From positions 1-16,174 of the forward strand of contig CAKQBK010000063.1 in the NCBI GenBank assembly GCA_934216155.1: 16,174 nucleotides of DNA, written 5' to 3'. The notes beneath the pieces were generated by a model. The model ran no database searches. It saw only the letters and a list, made by a program, of their open reading frames with translations, and was not told the origin of the DNA. Every line of letters begins with the position of its first letter. Positions within the stretch are counted from its first letter, which is position 1. Position numbers and translations under genes: made by a program. Origin of the DNA: an uncultured Dialister sp. Its GTDB lineage: Bacteria > Bacillota > Negativicutes > Veillonellales > Dialisteraceae. Shown here in pieces: positions 7,344 to 12,739 of this stretch.

Positions 7344-7392
7344 TGGTGACTGGGAAATTTCCTAGTCACCAGTCACGAGTCACCAGTCACCA
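7344..7392. repeat. Family D element, inverted heptamers (D3)
   Basis: GGTGACT (7345-7351) and AGTCACC (7364-7370) bracket GGGAAATTTCC, giving a 26-bp near-palindrome. Further AGTCACC/AGTCACG heptamers follow to 7392. The element sits between leader terminator 2 and the permease. Confidence 0.7.
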
Positions 7393-7463
7393 TGTATCAC
7401 AACGTGAAAATGATAATGGTGCTGTCGACAAAGAATGCAAGCATTTCCTCGGGAGGAAAAGAA

Positions 7464-8711
7464 ATGGAATATGTCAATACAGCGGGGGCTGTAGGGCAGG
7501 CGAAGGAAGAGGCCACCGGTCTCAAGGTACATCGTCTGACTTTTGTGGAGGCCACTATGATGATCGTAGGGTCTACTATTGGTTCTGGCGTGTTGGGCTT
7601 GGCCTATGCGTCGCGGAAAGCCGGGTGGCCGGTGCTGGTGCTTTGGTTGGTTATTGCTGCTTTGGTGTCCACCGTGTCTATGTTATATGTGGCGGAAACG
7701 TCTCTTCGGACCCGCATGCCGCTGCAGCTTTCTGGATTGGCTGAGAAATATATCGGAAAAGTGGGGGCGTGGATGCTCTTCTTCTCTGTGGGGGCCACTA
7801 GCTTTTGCAGTTTGATTGCCTACACCAATGGATGCGGGAAAATATTGGCCGATTTGTTGGGCATTTCTTTTTATGCAGGAAGTTTGCTTTTCATCATTCC
7901 TGCGACTGGAGTGATTTGGTTTGGCCTGAAAGCCACTGGTGTGGCAGAGAAATTTATCAGCGGCGGCATGATCGCTATGTTGCTGGTGTTGGCCGGGGCG
8001 TCTTTTATTTCTGCTAAGGTACCGGTAGGGGACATTCTCTATGCCAACTGGACCTATGGGATGCCGATTTTTAATATTACCGTTTTCTGCTATGCGGTGC
8101 AGTACATGGTGCCTGAGGTGGCGCGCGGATTTACTCACCAGCCGGGGAAATTGGTGCCGTCCATCTTGATGGGATTCTTGATTTCCTTTGTGATTTTGTC
8201 TGTGGTGCCCCTGTCTGTATTTCTTATGCTGCCACTGGCAGATATTTCAGAAGTGGCTTCTCTTTCCTGGGGACGGGCGCTGAACCATCCGATTTTCTAC
8301 TTGCTGGTGAATGTATTTGCTTTCTGCGCGATGTTGACCTCTTTCTGGGTGATTGCGGAAAGTTTCCTCACCAATATGGTGGATCGGTTCAAATTAAAAG
8401 ACGAGTCGAAAATTTCAACTCGTCTGGTGATGATTCTTACCATTGTGGTGCCGCCGTTCCTTCTGGCATTCTCCGGTGCGGTGAGTTTCGTCAATGCCAT
8501 TTTCTTTGCTGGCACCTTTGGCGGCATCATTATGTCTATCCTTCCGGTCTTCATGCTGAATCGGGCTAGAATAGCGGGAGATATGGAACCGGTTTGGCAG
8601 TGCGGGTGGATTGCCAAGAAACCGATGCAATTCTTGGTGATAGCTATTTTCTCCATGGCTGGGGTGTATGCACTGCTGAGTTTGGCAGGTCTGCTTCCAG
8701 CGGGATGGTAA
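7464..8711 (+). CDS. Amino acid permease, aromatic (HAAAP) family
   Basis: The 415-residue protein has about eleven hydrophobic segments. It begins, after a soluble lead, with the transporter signature GSTIGSGVLGLAYASRKAGW (36-55), as in the hydroxy/aromatic amino acid permease family (Trp/Tyr permease domain). It should import amino acids, such as tyrosine or tryptophan, by symport across the cytoplasmic membrane. Substrate choice cannot be read from sequence. ATG 7464 is chosen because GGAGG (7452-7456) lies 7 nt before it; the open frame extends back to 7392, but that part comes from the family D repeat. A strong promoter and two terminators upstream suggest attenuation control. The neighbour at 5833-6468 is an amino acid exporter, but nothing shows that they act together. 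Confidence 0.88.
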   Translation: MEYVNTAGAVGQAKEEATGLKVHRLTFVEATMMIVGSTIGSGVLGLAYASRKAGWPVLVLWLVIAALVSTVSMLYVAETSLRTRMPLQLSGLAEKYIGKVGAWMLFFSVGATSFCSLIAYTNGCGKILADLLGISFYAGSLLFIIPATGVIWFGLKATGVAEKFISGGMIAMLLVLAGASFISAKVPVGDILYANWTYGMPIFNITVFCYAVQYMVPEVARGFTHQPGKLVPSILMGFLISFVILSVVPLSVFLMLPLADISEVASLSWGRALNHPIFYLLVNVFAFCAMLTSFWVIAESFLTNMVDRFKLKDESKISTRLVMILTIVVPPFLLAFSGAVSFVNAIFFAGTFGGIIMSILPVFMLNRARIAGDMEPVWQCGWIAKKPMQFLVIAIFSMAGVYALLSLAGLLPAGW

Positions 8712-8728
8712 AAAAGCAATGAGGAATG

Positions 8729-8976
8729 AGGCTCGGAGTTCGCTATATCCAAGTTTCACGTGAAACGATATATAGGAAGGTTATTATTCTGCTACTTACT
8801 ATTTCCAACATGGAACCATGCAAATAAGCGATAGGGTTAAAAAGGTTATAAAGGGTTATGAGGTTATCGGTTATCCCATAACCCTTTATAACCTTGTCGC
8901 TATAATTATCATTTCCATGTGAGATATAGAAATTGGCACAATAATAACCTATAGAAAAATGTTTCACGGGAAACAT
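8729..8976. repeat. Family C element (C3), parS-like caps at both ends
   Basis: The left lead-in GCTCGGAGTTCGCTATATCC is shared with the copy at 9946. GTTTCACGTGAAAC (8753-8766) follows, then AAGGTTATTATTCTGCT (8777-8793). The central stem has perfect 19-bp arms at 8842-8860 and 8877-8895, with an outer AGCGA/TCGCT pair (8827-8831/8897-8901). AATAATAACCT (8940-8950) is next, and the right cap is TGTTTCACGGGAAACA (8960-8975), one base off the palindrome. The segment 8716-8728 before it has a remnant of family B heptamers. Confidence 0.85.
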
Positions 8977-8986
8977 GTATAGTAGG

Positions 8987-9037
8987 CAGTTAGCAGAAAA
9001 ACAGTCAACTGCTAACTGTTAATTACTAACTTTTTTT
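8987..9037 (+). terminator. Possible terminator after the permease/C3 region
   Basis: CAGTTAGCAG (8987-8996) and CTGCTAACTG (9009-9018) form a perfect 10-bp stem. A run of seven T occurs at 9031-9037, but 12 nt after the stem, which weakens the call. The sequence also looks like degenerate heptamers (GTTAGCA, GCTAACT). Confidence 0.4.
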
Positions 9038-9066
9038 GAATGGCAAAGAAAATACTTTACATCTTG

Positions 9067-9075
9067 TGGTATAAT
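9067..9075 (+). promoter_or_regulatory. Extended -10 promoter of antisense RNA
   Basis: TGGTATAAT (TGN plus consensus -10 at 9070-9075). No -35 at proper spacing was found. It points into the convergent RNA at about 9082-9175. Confidence 0.55.
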
Positions 9076-9081
9076 AACAAT

Positions 9082-9175
9082 AGAAATGGTGCTATCCGAT
9101 AACGGTTAAGCCCCGTAAAGTACTAGCAGAAATTGCCGTCTAACTTGTCAGGGTCAGGACGGCTTTTCTGTTTCT
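9082..9175 (+). ncRNA. Putative type I antitoxin RNA
   Basis: An RNA of roughly 95 nt is predicted from the extended -10 promoter at 9067-9075 to the GCCGTC/GACGGC hairpin (9136-9162), followed by TTTTCTGTTT. It converges on the small hydrophobic-peptide gene and its 3' end overlaps that gene's mRNA through the shared bidirectional terminator. Its 5' part contains GATAACG (9098-9104). The toxin mRNA 5' leader carries the complement CGTTATC, because GATAACG is repeated in direct orientation at 9290-9296. This arrangement resembles the par/Fst and txpA/RatA loci. Ends are inferred from promoter and terminator only. Confidence 0.5.
9136..9171. terminator. Bidirectional terminator between toxin mRNA and antisense RNA
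   Basis: GCCGTC (9136-9141) pairs with GACGGC (9157-9162). On plus it is followed by TTTTCTGTTTC. On minus it is preceded by AGAAAAGCC and followed by AATTTCT. It can end both convergent transcripts. Confidence 0.65.
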
Positions 9176-9240
9176 TATTTCGAAAATACAATGCAAAGAG
9201 TTACGAGGAACGCTAATGCGAAAAAATCATATTTCGTCAT
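9175..9240 (-). CDS. Small hydrophobic toxin-like peptide (type I TA)
   Basis: This 21-residue frame starts MTKYDFFALAF, continues as one hydrophobic stretch and ends in SK. That is the form of holin-like/Fst-like type I toxins: short polar start, one membrane span, basic end. The ribosome site AAAGGAGGGGATC, 5-6 nt before the ATG, matches the 16S 3' end at 12 of 13 bases, far better than any other gene here. It is enclosed in a hairpin CCCCTC-AAAG-GAGGGG (9247-9262), so translation is probably held back. The gene has its own extended -10 promoter (9305-9313), a leader of about 58 nt and a convergent antisense RNA. Expected role: a membrane-depolarising peptide silenced by the antisense RNA. 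Peptide family membership is by resemblance only, and 21 residues is shorter than usual. Confidence 0.6.
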   Translation of the reverse strand: MTKYDFFALAFLVTLCIVFSK

Positions 9241-9246
9241 AAAGAT

Positions 9247-9262
9247 CCCCTCCTTTGAGGGG
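9247..9262 (-). promoter_or_regulatory. Hairpin sequestering the toxin ribosome site
   Basis: CCCCTC and GAGGGG pair over 6 bp with a 4-nt loop. The downstream arm is the core of the Shine-Dalgarno sequence of the 21-residue peptide gene, so the site is closed in the folded mRNA. Confidence 0.65.
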
Positions 9263-9304
9263 CCAGAATTTAACCGTCACCGCTTGCTGGATAACGCCAC
9301 AATC

Positions 9305-9313
9305 ATTATAACA
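9305..9313 (-). promoter_or_regulatory. Extended -10 promoter of the toxin-like gene
   Basis: On the minus strand the sequence reads TGTTATAAT (consensus -10 at 9310-9305). The region where a -35 would lie falls inside the bcp terminator stem. Confidence 0.55.
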
Positions 9314-9315
9314 TA

Positions 9316-9360
9316 GTAAAAGCCGTGTAGAAGAGATTTCTTTTCTACACGGCTTTTACT
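9316..9360 (-). terminator. Intrinsic terminator of bcp
   Basis: AGTAAAAGCCGTGTAGAA pairs with TTCTACACGGCTTTTACT around a short loop. The stem is followed on the minus strand by the toxin-gene promoter. It is a near twin of the ftsH terminator at 5580-5619 (AAAAGCCGTRT core). Confidence 0.8.
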
Positions 9361-9407
9361 ATGACCTGATGCCATGTTTTGGGTTATTTCTGCCAACTGC
9401 CAACGGT

Positions 9408-9872
9408 TTACTTTTCCGACAGTTCTTTCAGTAAATCATCCACGTGGGAAGCGGCTTTTACTTTGCGGTATTCTTTGACCAGGTTTCCGTTTTCATCAAT
9501 CAGGAAAGTGGAACGTTCGATACCCATGTATTTCTTACCGTACATGCTTTTTTCTTTTAGCACTTCGTACAGATTGACCACCGTTTCATCGGCATCGGAA
9601 AGAAGGGGGAAGTTCAATTCATTTTTATCTCTGAAATTGCAGTGTTTCCGGATGGAATCGCGACTGACGCCTAGCACGACGTAGCCCAATTTCTGGAAAT
9701 CCGGCAAATGGTCTCGGAAAGCTTTGGCTTCTAAGGTGCAGCCGGAGGTATTGTCTTTGGGATAGAAATAGAGAATCACTTTTTGTCCCAGATAATCCGA
9801 GAGGGAAATGTCCTTGCCGTTATCGGCAGGAAGAGTGAAGTTTGGTACTTTTTCGCCAATTTGTAATGTCAT
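9408..9872 (-). CDS. bcp: Thioredoxin-dependent peroxiredoxin, Bcp/PrxQ type
   Basis: The 154-residue protein reduces hydrogen peroxide and organic hydroperoxides in the cytoplasm. It shows the PrxQ pattern: GEKVPNFTLPADNGK (6-20), FYPKDNTSGCT with peroxidatic C45 (usually TPGCT; here Ser replaces Pro), FRD (52-54), SRDSI (70-74) and a conserved FLIDENG end. The common resolving Cys five residues after C45 is replaced by Lys (K50). C78 in the following helix could serve instead, as in PrxQ proteins with the resolving Cys in helix 3. ATG 9872 is chosen because AAAGGAG lies about 8 nt upstream. The longer frame to 9962 merely reads through the family D heptamers. The repeats D4 and C4 lie immediately upstream. 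Confidence 0.93.
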   Translation of the reverse strand: MTLQIGEKVPNFTLPADNGKDISLSDYLGQKVILYFYPKDNTSGCTLEAKAFRDHLPDFQKLGYVVLGVSRDSIRKHCNFRDKNELNFPLLSDADETVVNLYEVLKEKSMYGKKYMGIERSTFLIDENGNLVKEYRKVKAASHVDDLLKELSEK

Positions 9873-9901
9873 GATATTTTCTCCTTTGAAATATAATGTC
9901 T

Positions 9902-9947
9902 TGGTGACTGGTGACTGGTGACTGGTGACTGGTGACTGGTGACTGGG
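9902..9947. repeat. Family D element: six perfect heptamers (D4)
   Basis: TGGTGAC is repeated six times without change (9902-9943), plus a partial unit. It is the cleanest array of this family in the window and lies 30 bp before the bcp start codon, inside its leader. Confidence 0.9.
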
Positions 9948-10185
9948 CTCGGGGTTCGCCATATCCGAGTTTCACGTGAAACGATATATGTGAAGGTTAT
10001 TGTTCTGCTACTTACTATTTCTAACATGGAGCCATGCAAATAAGCGATGGGGTTAAAAGGGTTATAATAGGTTATGCGAGAACGGTATTCCCATAACCTA
10101 TTATAACCTTTTGACGTATAGCAAGGGACTGATGATTTTGTAGAAATCTTGCCATATAACCTGCCCGAAGGGCTACCCTTATGGA
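9946..10185. repeat. Family C element (C4), parS-capped on the left
   Basis: GCTCGGGGTTCGCCATATCC, GTTTCACGTGAAAC (9969-9982), then AAGGTTATTGTTCTGCTA (9993-10010). The central stem is GGTTATAATAGGTTATG (10060-10076) with its exact complement at 10092-10108. The right end (ATAACCTGCCCGAAGGGCTACC, about 10156-10177) is the inverse of the left end of C5 (14150-14170), i.e. an alternative terminus of the family. No right parS-like cap is seen. Confidence 0.8.
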
Positions 10186-10214
10186 AGAAGTGTATGAGAC
10201 AATTGGGATGTATT

Positions 10215-10961
10215 TCACATATACTGTATTGCGTCATAGGCTAATGTCAATGCGGCGTTTCTGCTTTCTTCTCCCCAGTGTCGTTGGTCGTGGGTCATGT
10301 GGGCTAAGGTATCGGCGGTGAAAAGGATCTGGGCGAAGGTTTTCTTCCGGAATCGGGCACAGGCTGCGAGAGCGCTGGCTTCCATATCCACCACTTGACA
10401 TCCGTCGGTGATTCGCTGGCGGATTTTTTCTTTTGTTTCTCGGAAGAAACCATCACTGGTCCAGGTGGTGCAGGGCGTGTAGGGAAGATTTTTTCCCTTG
10501 AAATATTGTTCCAGCGCTTGCCGTGGTTTTTCATCAAAAGAAATAAAAGGCTCCGGCGGTAGGTAGTGATAGGACGTGCCTTCTTCCCGATAGGCTTTGG
10601 TTACCGGAAGGAATATATTTTCTGGCAGCGAGGTCAATGCACCGCAGCAACCAATGGCAAGTATTTTTTCTATGCCGTAGGCAAAGAGTCGTTCTTCCAT
10701 AAGAACCGCAGCAGGGGCTCCCACTGGGGCTTGCATCAGAAGAATCGGTTCCTTTTCAGTGGGGATTTCATAGAGAGGAAAGCTCTTGGTAAGGGAAATG
10801 AAATGGCCGATTTCTTTTCCTCCTTTCGATTCCACAAAGCGGGCGATTCGCTTTTCACCTAAAAAAGCAAAAATGGCTTTTGCTGGAAGCGATAGGGATA
10901 ATTTTTCAAAATCAGGGGCAATCAATCCTGGGGCGGGATCGTAAGCAAATGGATGAGACAT
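10215..10961 (-). CDS. Nucleoside phosphorylase (PNP/UDP family)
   Basis: The 248-residue protein is of the PNP_UDP_1 fold, whose members cleave purine nucleosides or uridine with phosphate to the base and ribose-1-phosphate. Visible features are the Gly-rich phosphate-side block QAPVGAPAAVLMEE (77-90), LAIGCCGAL (101-109), TSDGFFRE (168-175) and the nucleoside-binding VVDMEASALAA (190-200). The Met-Glu pair that contacts ribose lies in this last motif. Length is normal for the family. Base specificity cannot be decided; uridine-phosphorylase-like seems as likely as purine. ATG 10961 is preferred over one 18 bp upstream because GGAGGTG lies about 5 nt before it. The family B element B2 starts directly upstream of that site. 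Confidence 0.87.
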   Translation of the reverse strand: MSHPFAYDPAPGLIAPDFEKLSLSLPAKAIFAFLGEKRIARFVESKGGKEIGHFISLTKSFPLYEIPTEKEPILLMQAPVGAPAAVLMEERLFAYGIEKILAIGCCGALTSLPENIFLPVTKAYREEGTSYHYLPPEPFISFDEKPRQALEQYFKGKNLPYTPCTTWTSDGFFRETKEKIRQRITDGCQVVDMEASALAACARFRKKTFAQILFTADTLAHMTHDQRHWGEESRNAALTLAYDAIQYM

Positions 10962-10977
10962 GGGACACCTCCAATGC

Positions 10978-11060
10978 AATGAGGAATTAGGAATGAGGAA
11001 TGAGGAATGAGGGATGAGAAATGGTGGTGGCGGCGCATAATATTTGGAAGTGCCGCAAAT
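10978..11060. repeat. Family B element (B2)
   Basis: Six heptamers (GAGGAAT, TAGGAAT, GAGGGAT and similar) are followed by GGTGGTG. The hairpin arms are GCGGCGC (11030-11036) and GTGCCGC (11050-11056), around ATAATATTTGGAA. The right arm carries one change that makes a G-T pair. Confidence 0.75.
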
Positions 11061-11070
11061 TATAATGTTT

Positions 11071-11130
11071 TGGTGACTGGTGACTGGTGACTCTAGGGAT
11101 TAGTAGCTAGGCCCTAGGGATTAGTAAATA
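11071..11130. repeat. Family D heptamers and TAGGGATTAG repeats (D5)
   Basis: GGTGACT is repeated three times (11071-11092). CTAGGGATTAG-type repeats follow, including the short dyad TAGCTAGGCCCTAGGGATTA. It connects B2 to B3. Confidence 0.6.
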
Positions 11131-11208
11131 GTTAGGAGTTAGGAATGAGGAGTGAGGAGTGGCGGAAGGGGCGCATCAAATTATAGGGCGCCCCAATCCC
11201 CCTTTTTT
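11131..11208. repeat. Family B element, variant (B3)
   Basis: TTAGGAG/TGAGGAG heptamers, then a hairpin with arms GGGGCGC (11168-11174) and GCGCCCC (11188-11194). Compared with B1 both partners of one pair are changed (C-G to G-C). CCCCC and TTTTTT follow, so it may terminate plus-strand transcription. Confidence 0.7.
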
Positions 11209-11214
11209 ATTTTG

Positions 11215-11228
11215 GTTTCACATGAAAC
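11215..11228. promoter_or_regulatory. parS-like palindrome, one mismatch
   Basis: GTTTCACATGAAAC, one base from the perfect palindrome. It has the same sequence as the right cap of C6 (15307-15320). No recognisable family C body is attached. Confidence 0.6.
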
Positions 11229-11272
11229 ATGACGCTAGCGTTATCATCGATTTATCGCCCCCCCGTCGGGGC

Positions 11273-11500
11273 AATGCTGTTAAGTTAAGCGAGATATGCA
11301 ATGATTTCTGCTGATGCAAAGGTTGCTCAGGTTTCTCAGGATACTGAGGTTTCTCACGTTTCTCGAATGAGCTAATGACGCTAGCGTCTATGGGCACATT
11401 CGGAGAACCTGAGCAACCTGAGAAGCCTTAGAAACTTGAGTAACCTGTCACTACTAGTGGAATCATACCTACTAACGCAAATTCTTAACTTAACAGCATT
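11273..11500. mobile_element. Family A element, intact MITE-like copy (A4)
   Basis: Perfect 17-bp terminal inverted repeats, AATGCTGTTAAGTTAAG (11273-11289) and its complement (11484-11500). An 11-bp direct repeat CCCCGTCGGGG stands outside each end (11261-11271, 11502-11512), as a target-site duplication would. Inside are nonamer arrays facing each other (GGTTGCTCAGGTTTCTC; GAACCTGAGCAACCTGAG) with inner loop GACGCTAGCGTC. It is 228 bp long with no coding capacity, so it would need a transposase supplied elsewhere. Confidence 0.75.
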
Positions 11501-11512
11501 ACCCCGTCGGGG

Positions 11513-11610
11513 GAGAATCAAAGAGGGGGCAGCTCTGGCGGTATACTTCGCTATGAACATATCACGCGAACTCGGTAATACCTGCTCCTCACGGTAAAAT
11601 GGATAGTGAC
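11513..11610. other. Unassigned intergenic sequence
   Basis: No gene or known RNA is recognised. The stretch is not made of the repeat families seen around it and contains GAGGGGGC soon after the flanking direct repeat. It may be the original locus into which A4 inserted. Confidence 0.35.
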
Positions 11611-11640
11611 TTCATATATCGTTTCACGTGAAACTTGCTA
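11611..11640. repeat. Family C terminal fragment with perfect parS-like palindrome
   Basis: GTTTCACGTGAAAC at 11621-11634. Read on the minus strand, AAGTTTCACGTGAAACGATAT matches the left caps of C3 and C4, including flanking bases. The remainder of the element is absent. Confidence 0.75.
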
Positions 11641-11666
11641 ATGAGTAGATAGGGATAATGCACTTT

Positions 11667-11710
11667 GTAACCTGAGAAACTTAAGAAACCTGAGTGTCCT
11701 GAGTGACCTG
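11667..11710. repeat. Family A fragment (A5) inside a gene end
   Basis: Nonamers on the minus strand read CAGGTCACT, CAGGACACT, CAGGTTTCT and TAAGTTTCT. The first three are in frame with the gene ending at 11681 and the fourth supplies its stop codon. Confidence 0.75.
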
Positions 11711-12571
11711 TTCCAACAAAATCTCCACATTATCCGTGTCATACTCAATCTGCTCGGACCAGCGGGCGGCGGCGCGGAGGGGATCTTCGGTGTTGGCGGC
11801 GGTCAGGAAGATGAAGAGGGTGCTTTCAGCGGCGTATGTGCGTAGTGTATCCATAGGAATCTGGTCAGCCAAGTCCAATTGGCGATACCAGATGTATTGG
11901 AATAGTTTTTGGAAATAGGTGTTATTGGCTTTGGGGAGATAGTCTTTTCCTTGTTGCAGCACAAAGTCCGGATGGTGCTGCATGAAAGTTAAGTCCTGGG
12001 TCCATTTGTCGTCAATCGGTTCGGTCTGTTTCAAATGGGAAGTCATGGATTGTATCGCTTCGAGGGTCAAAGTGGGAGAAAAGGTGGTATCTTCTTCTGA
12101 TACTTCAAATCCCAGAGCACAAAGCAGGTCAGACAAAGAGAATGGTTCGTCTCTTCCTTCCATGAGAAAGAGCAACGGCCCCGGTACTTCTTGCAATTGC
12201 TCGCAGGTCCGTTCGCAGCAGAGACCGGTACCGGCGAGTTCGATATCTTCGCCGATGTATTTGTAGAAACGGGGATGCATGGTGCAGATATTTCCTAAAT
12301 AATTTTCTCCCTTTTCCAAAATAAGACGACAAAGTCCATCGTTTCGGAGGAAATGACAATAGCCTTTTTCATTCAATTTGAAACAAGTGGAACCATCTTC
12401 GGCGGTGCGCATCCATTGGGATAGCTCTTTCCCCAGCGGACCCGGGGTATTTCTATACAATGCTTCTGTGTCAGGGTCAATATCAATCTCCCAAGTTTGG
12501 CAGCAGGTGTGCTTGCAGGCTCCCGCTTTGCATTGGAAAGCAGGGAAGAAAGTAGGATATATGGTATACAT
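11681..12571 (-). CDS. Flagellin lysine-N-methylase-like Cys-rich protein (FliB family)
   Basis: The 296-residue product has the N-terminal plan of proteins annotated as flagellin lysine-N-methylase (FliB): FQCKAGACKHTCCQTWEID with C14, C19, C23 and C24. It continues with GYCHFL (C72), GLCRL (C81), NICTMHPRFY (C96) and LCCERTC (C118, C119, C123), a set able to hold metal or Fe-S centres. FliB methylates flagellin lysines in Salmonella. No flagellar gene is near, so the substrate here is unknown. ATG 12571 is chosen for AAGGAG 7 nt upstream; the open frame before it is repeat-derived. The last nine residues (QVTQDTQVS) and the stop come from a family A nonamer array, so the natural C-terminus may have been replaced. 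Confidence 0.75.
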   Translation of the reverse strand: MYTIYPTFFPAFQCKAGACKHTCCQTWEIDIDPDTEALYRNTPGPLGKELSQWMRTAEDGSTCFKLNEKGYCHFLRNDGLCRLILEKGENYLGNICTMHPRFYKYIGEDIELAGTGLCCERTCEQLQEVPGPLLFLMEGRDEPFSLSDLLCALGFEVSEEDTTFSPTLTLEAIQSMTSHLKQTEPIDDKWTQDLTFMQHHPDFVLQQGKDYLPKANNTYFQKLFQYIWYRQLDLADQIPMDTLRTYAAESTLFIFLTAANTEDPLRAAARWSEQIEYDTDNVEILLEQVTQDTQVS

Positions 12572-12590
12572 GATGCTCCTTGTAGGAAAT

Positions 12591-12737
12591 GCAGTGAGAA
12601 GTGAGAAGTGAGAAATGGTGGTGGCGGCGCACACCTTATAAAGCACCGCTATAAAAAATAATATGTATTATGCCTGGCTATATGAATTGTGCCAGGCTAC
12701 CTTCATTTCTAACTTCTAACTTCTCACTTCTAACTGC
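12591..12737. repeat. Family B element bounded by inverted heptamer arrays (B4)
   Basis: GCAGTGAGAAGTGAGAAGTG begins the left end. The right end (12708-12737) is its near-complement TTCTAACTTCTAAC...ACTGC. Inside are the family B hairpin (GCGGCGC/GCACCGC, one mismatched pair) and a second hairpin GCCTGGC/GCCAGGC (12672-12678/12691-12697). The latter may end transcription. The element spans almost exactly the gap between two minus-strand genes. Confidence 0.75.
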
Positions 12738-12739
12738 TT

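Noticed and set aside
7256..7744. 162-codon plus frame before and into the permease
   Set aside because: It runs through two terminators and overlaps the permease in another frame without a start signal.
9902..9947. CRISPR array
   Set aside because: The units are 7 bp with no spacers, and no cas genes are present.
9873..9962. 30-residue N-terminal extension of the peroxiredoxin frame
   Set aside because: It only translates the heptamer array (repeated SHQSPVT) and lacks a ribosome site; AAAGGAG before 9872 fixes the start.
12572..12646. N-terminal extension of the FliB-like frame
   Set aside because: It is encoded by the family B repeat, and a good ribosome site lies before the ATG at 12571.
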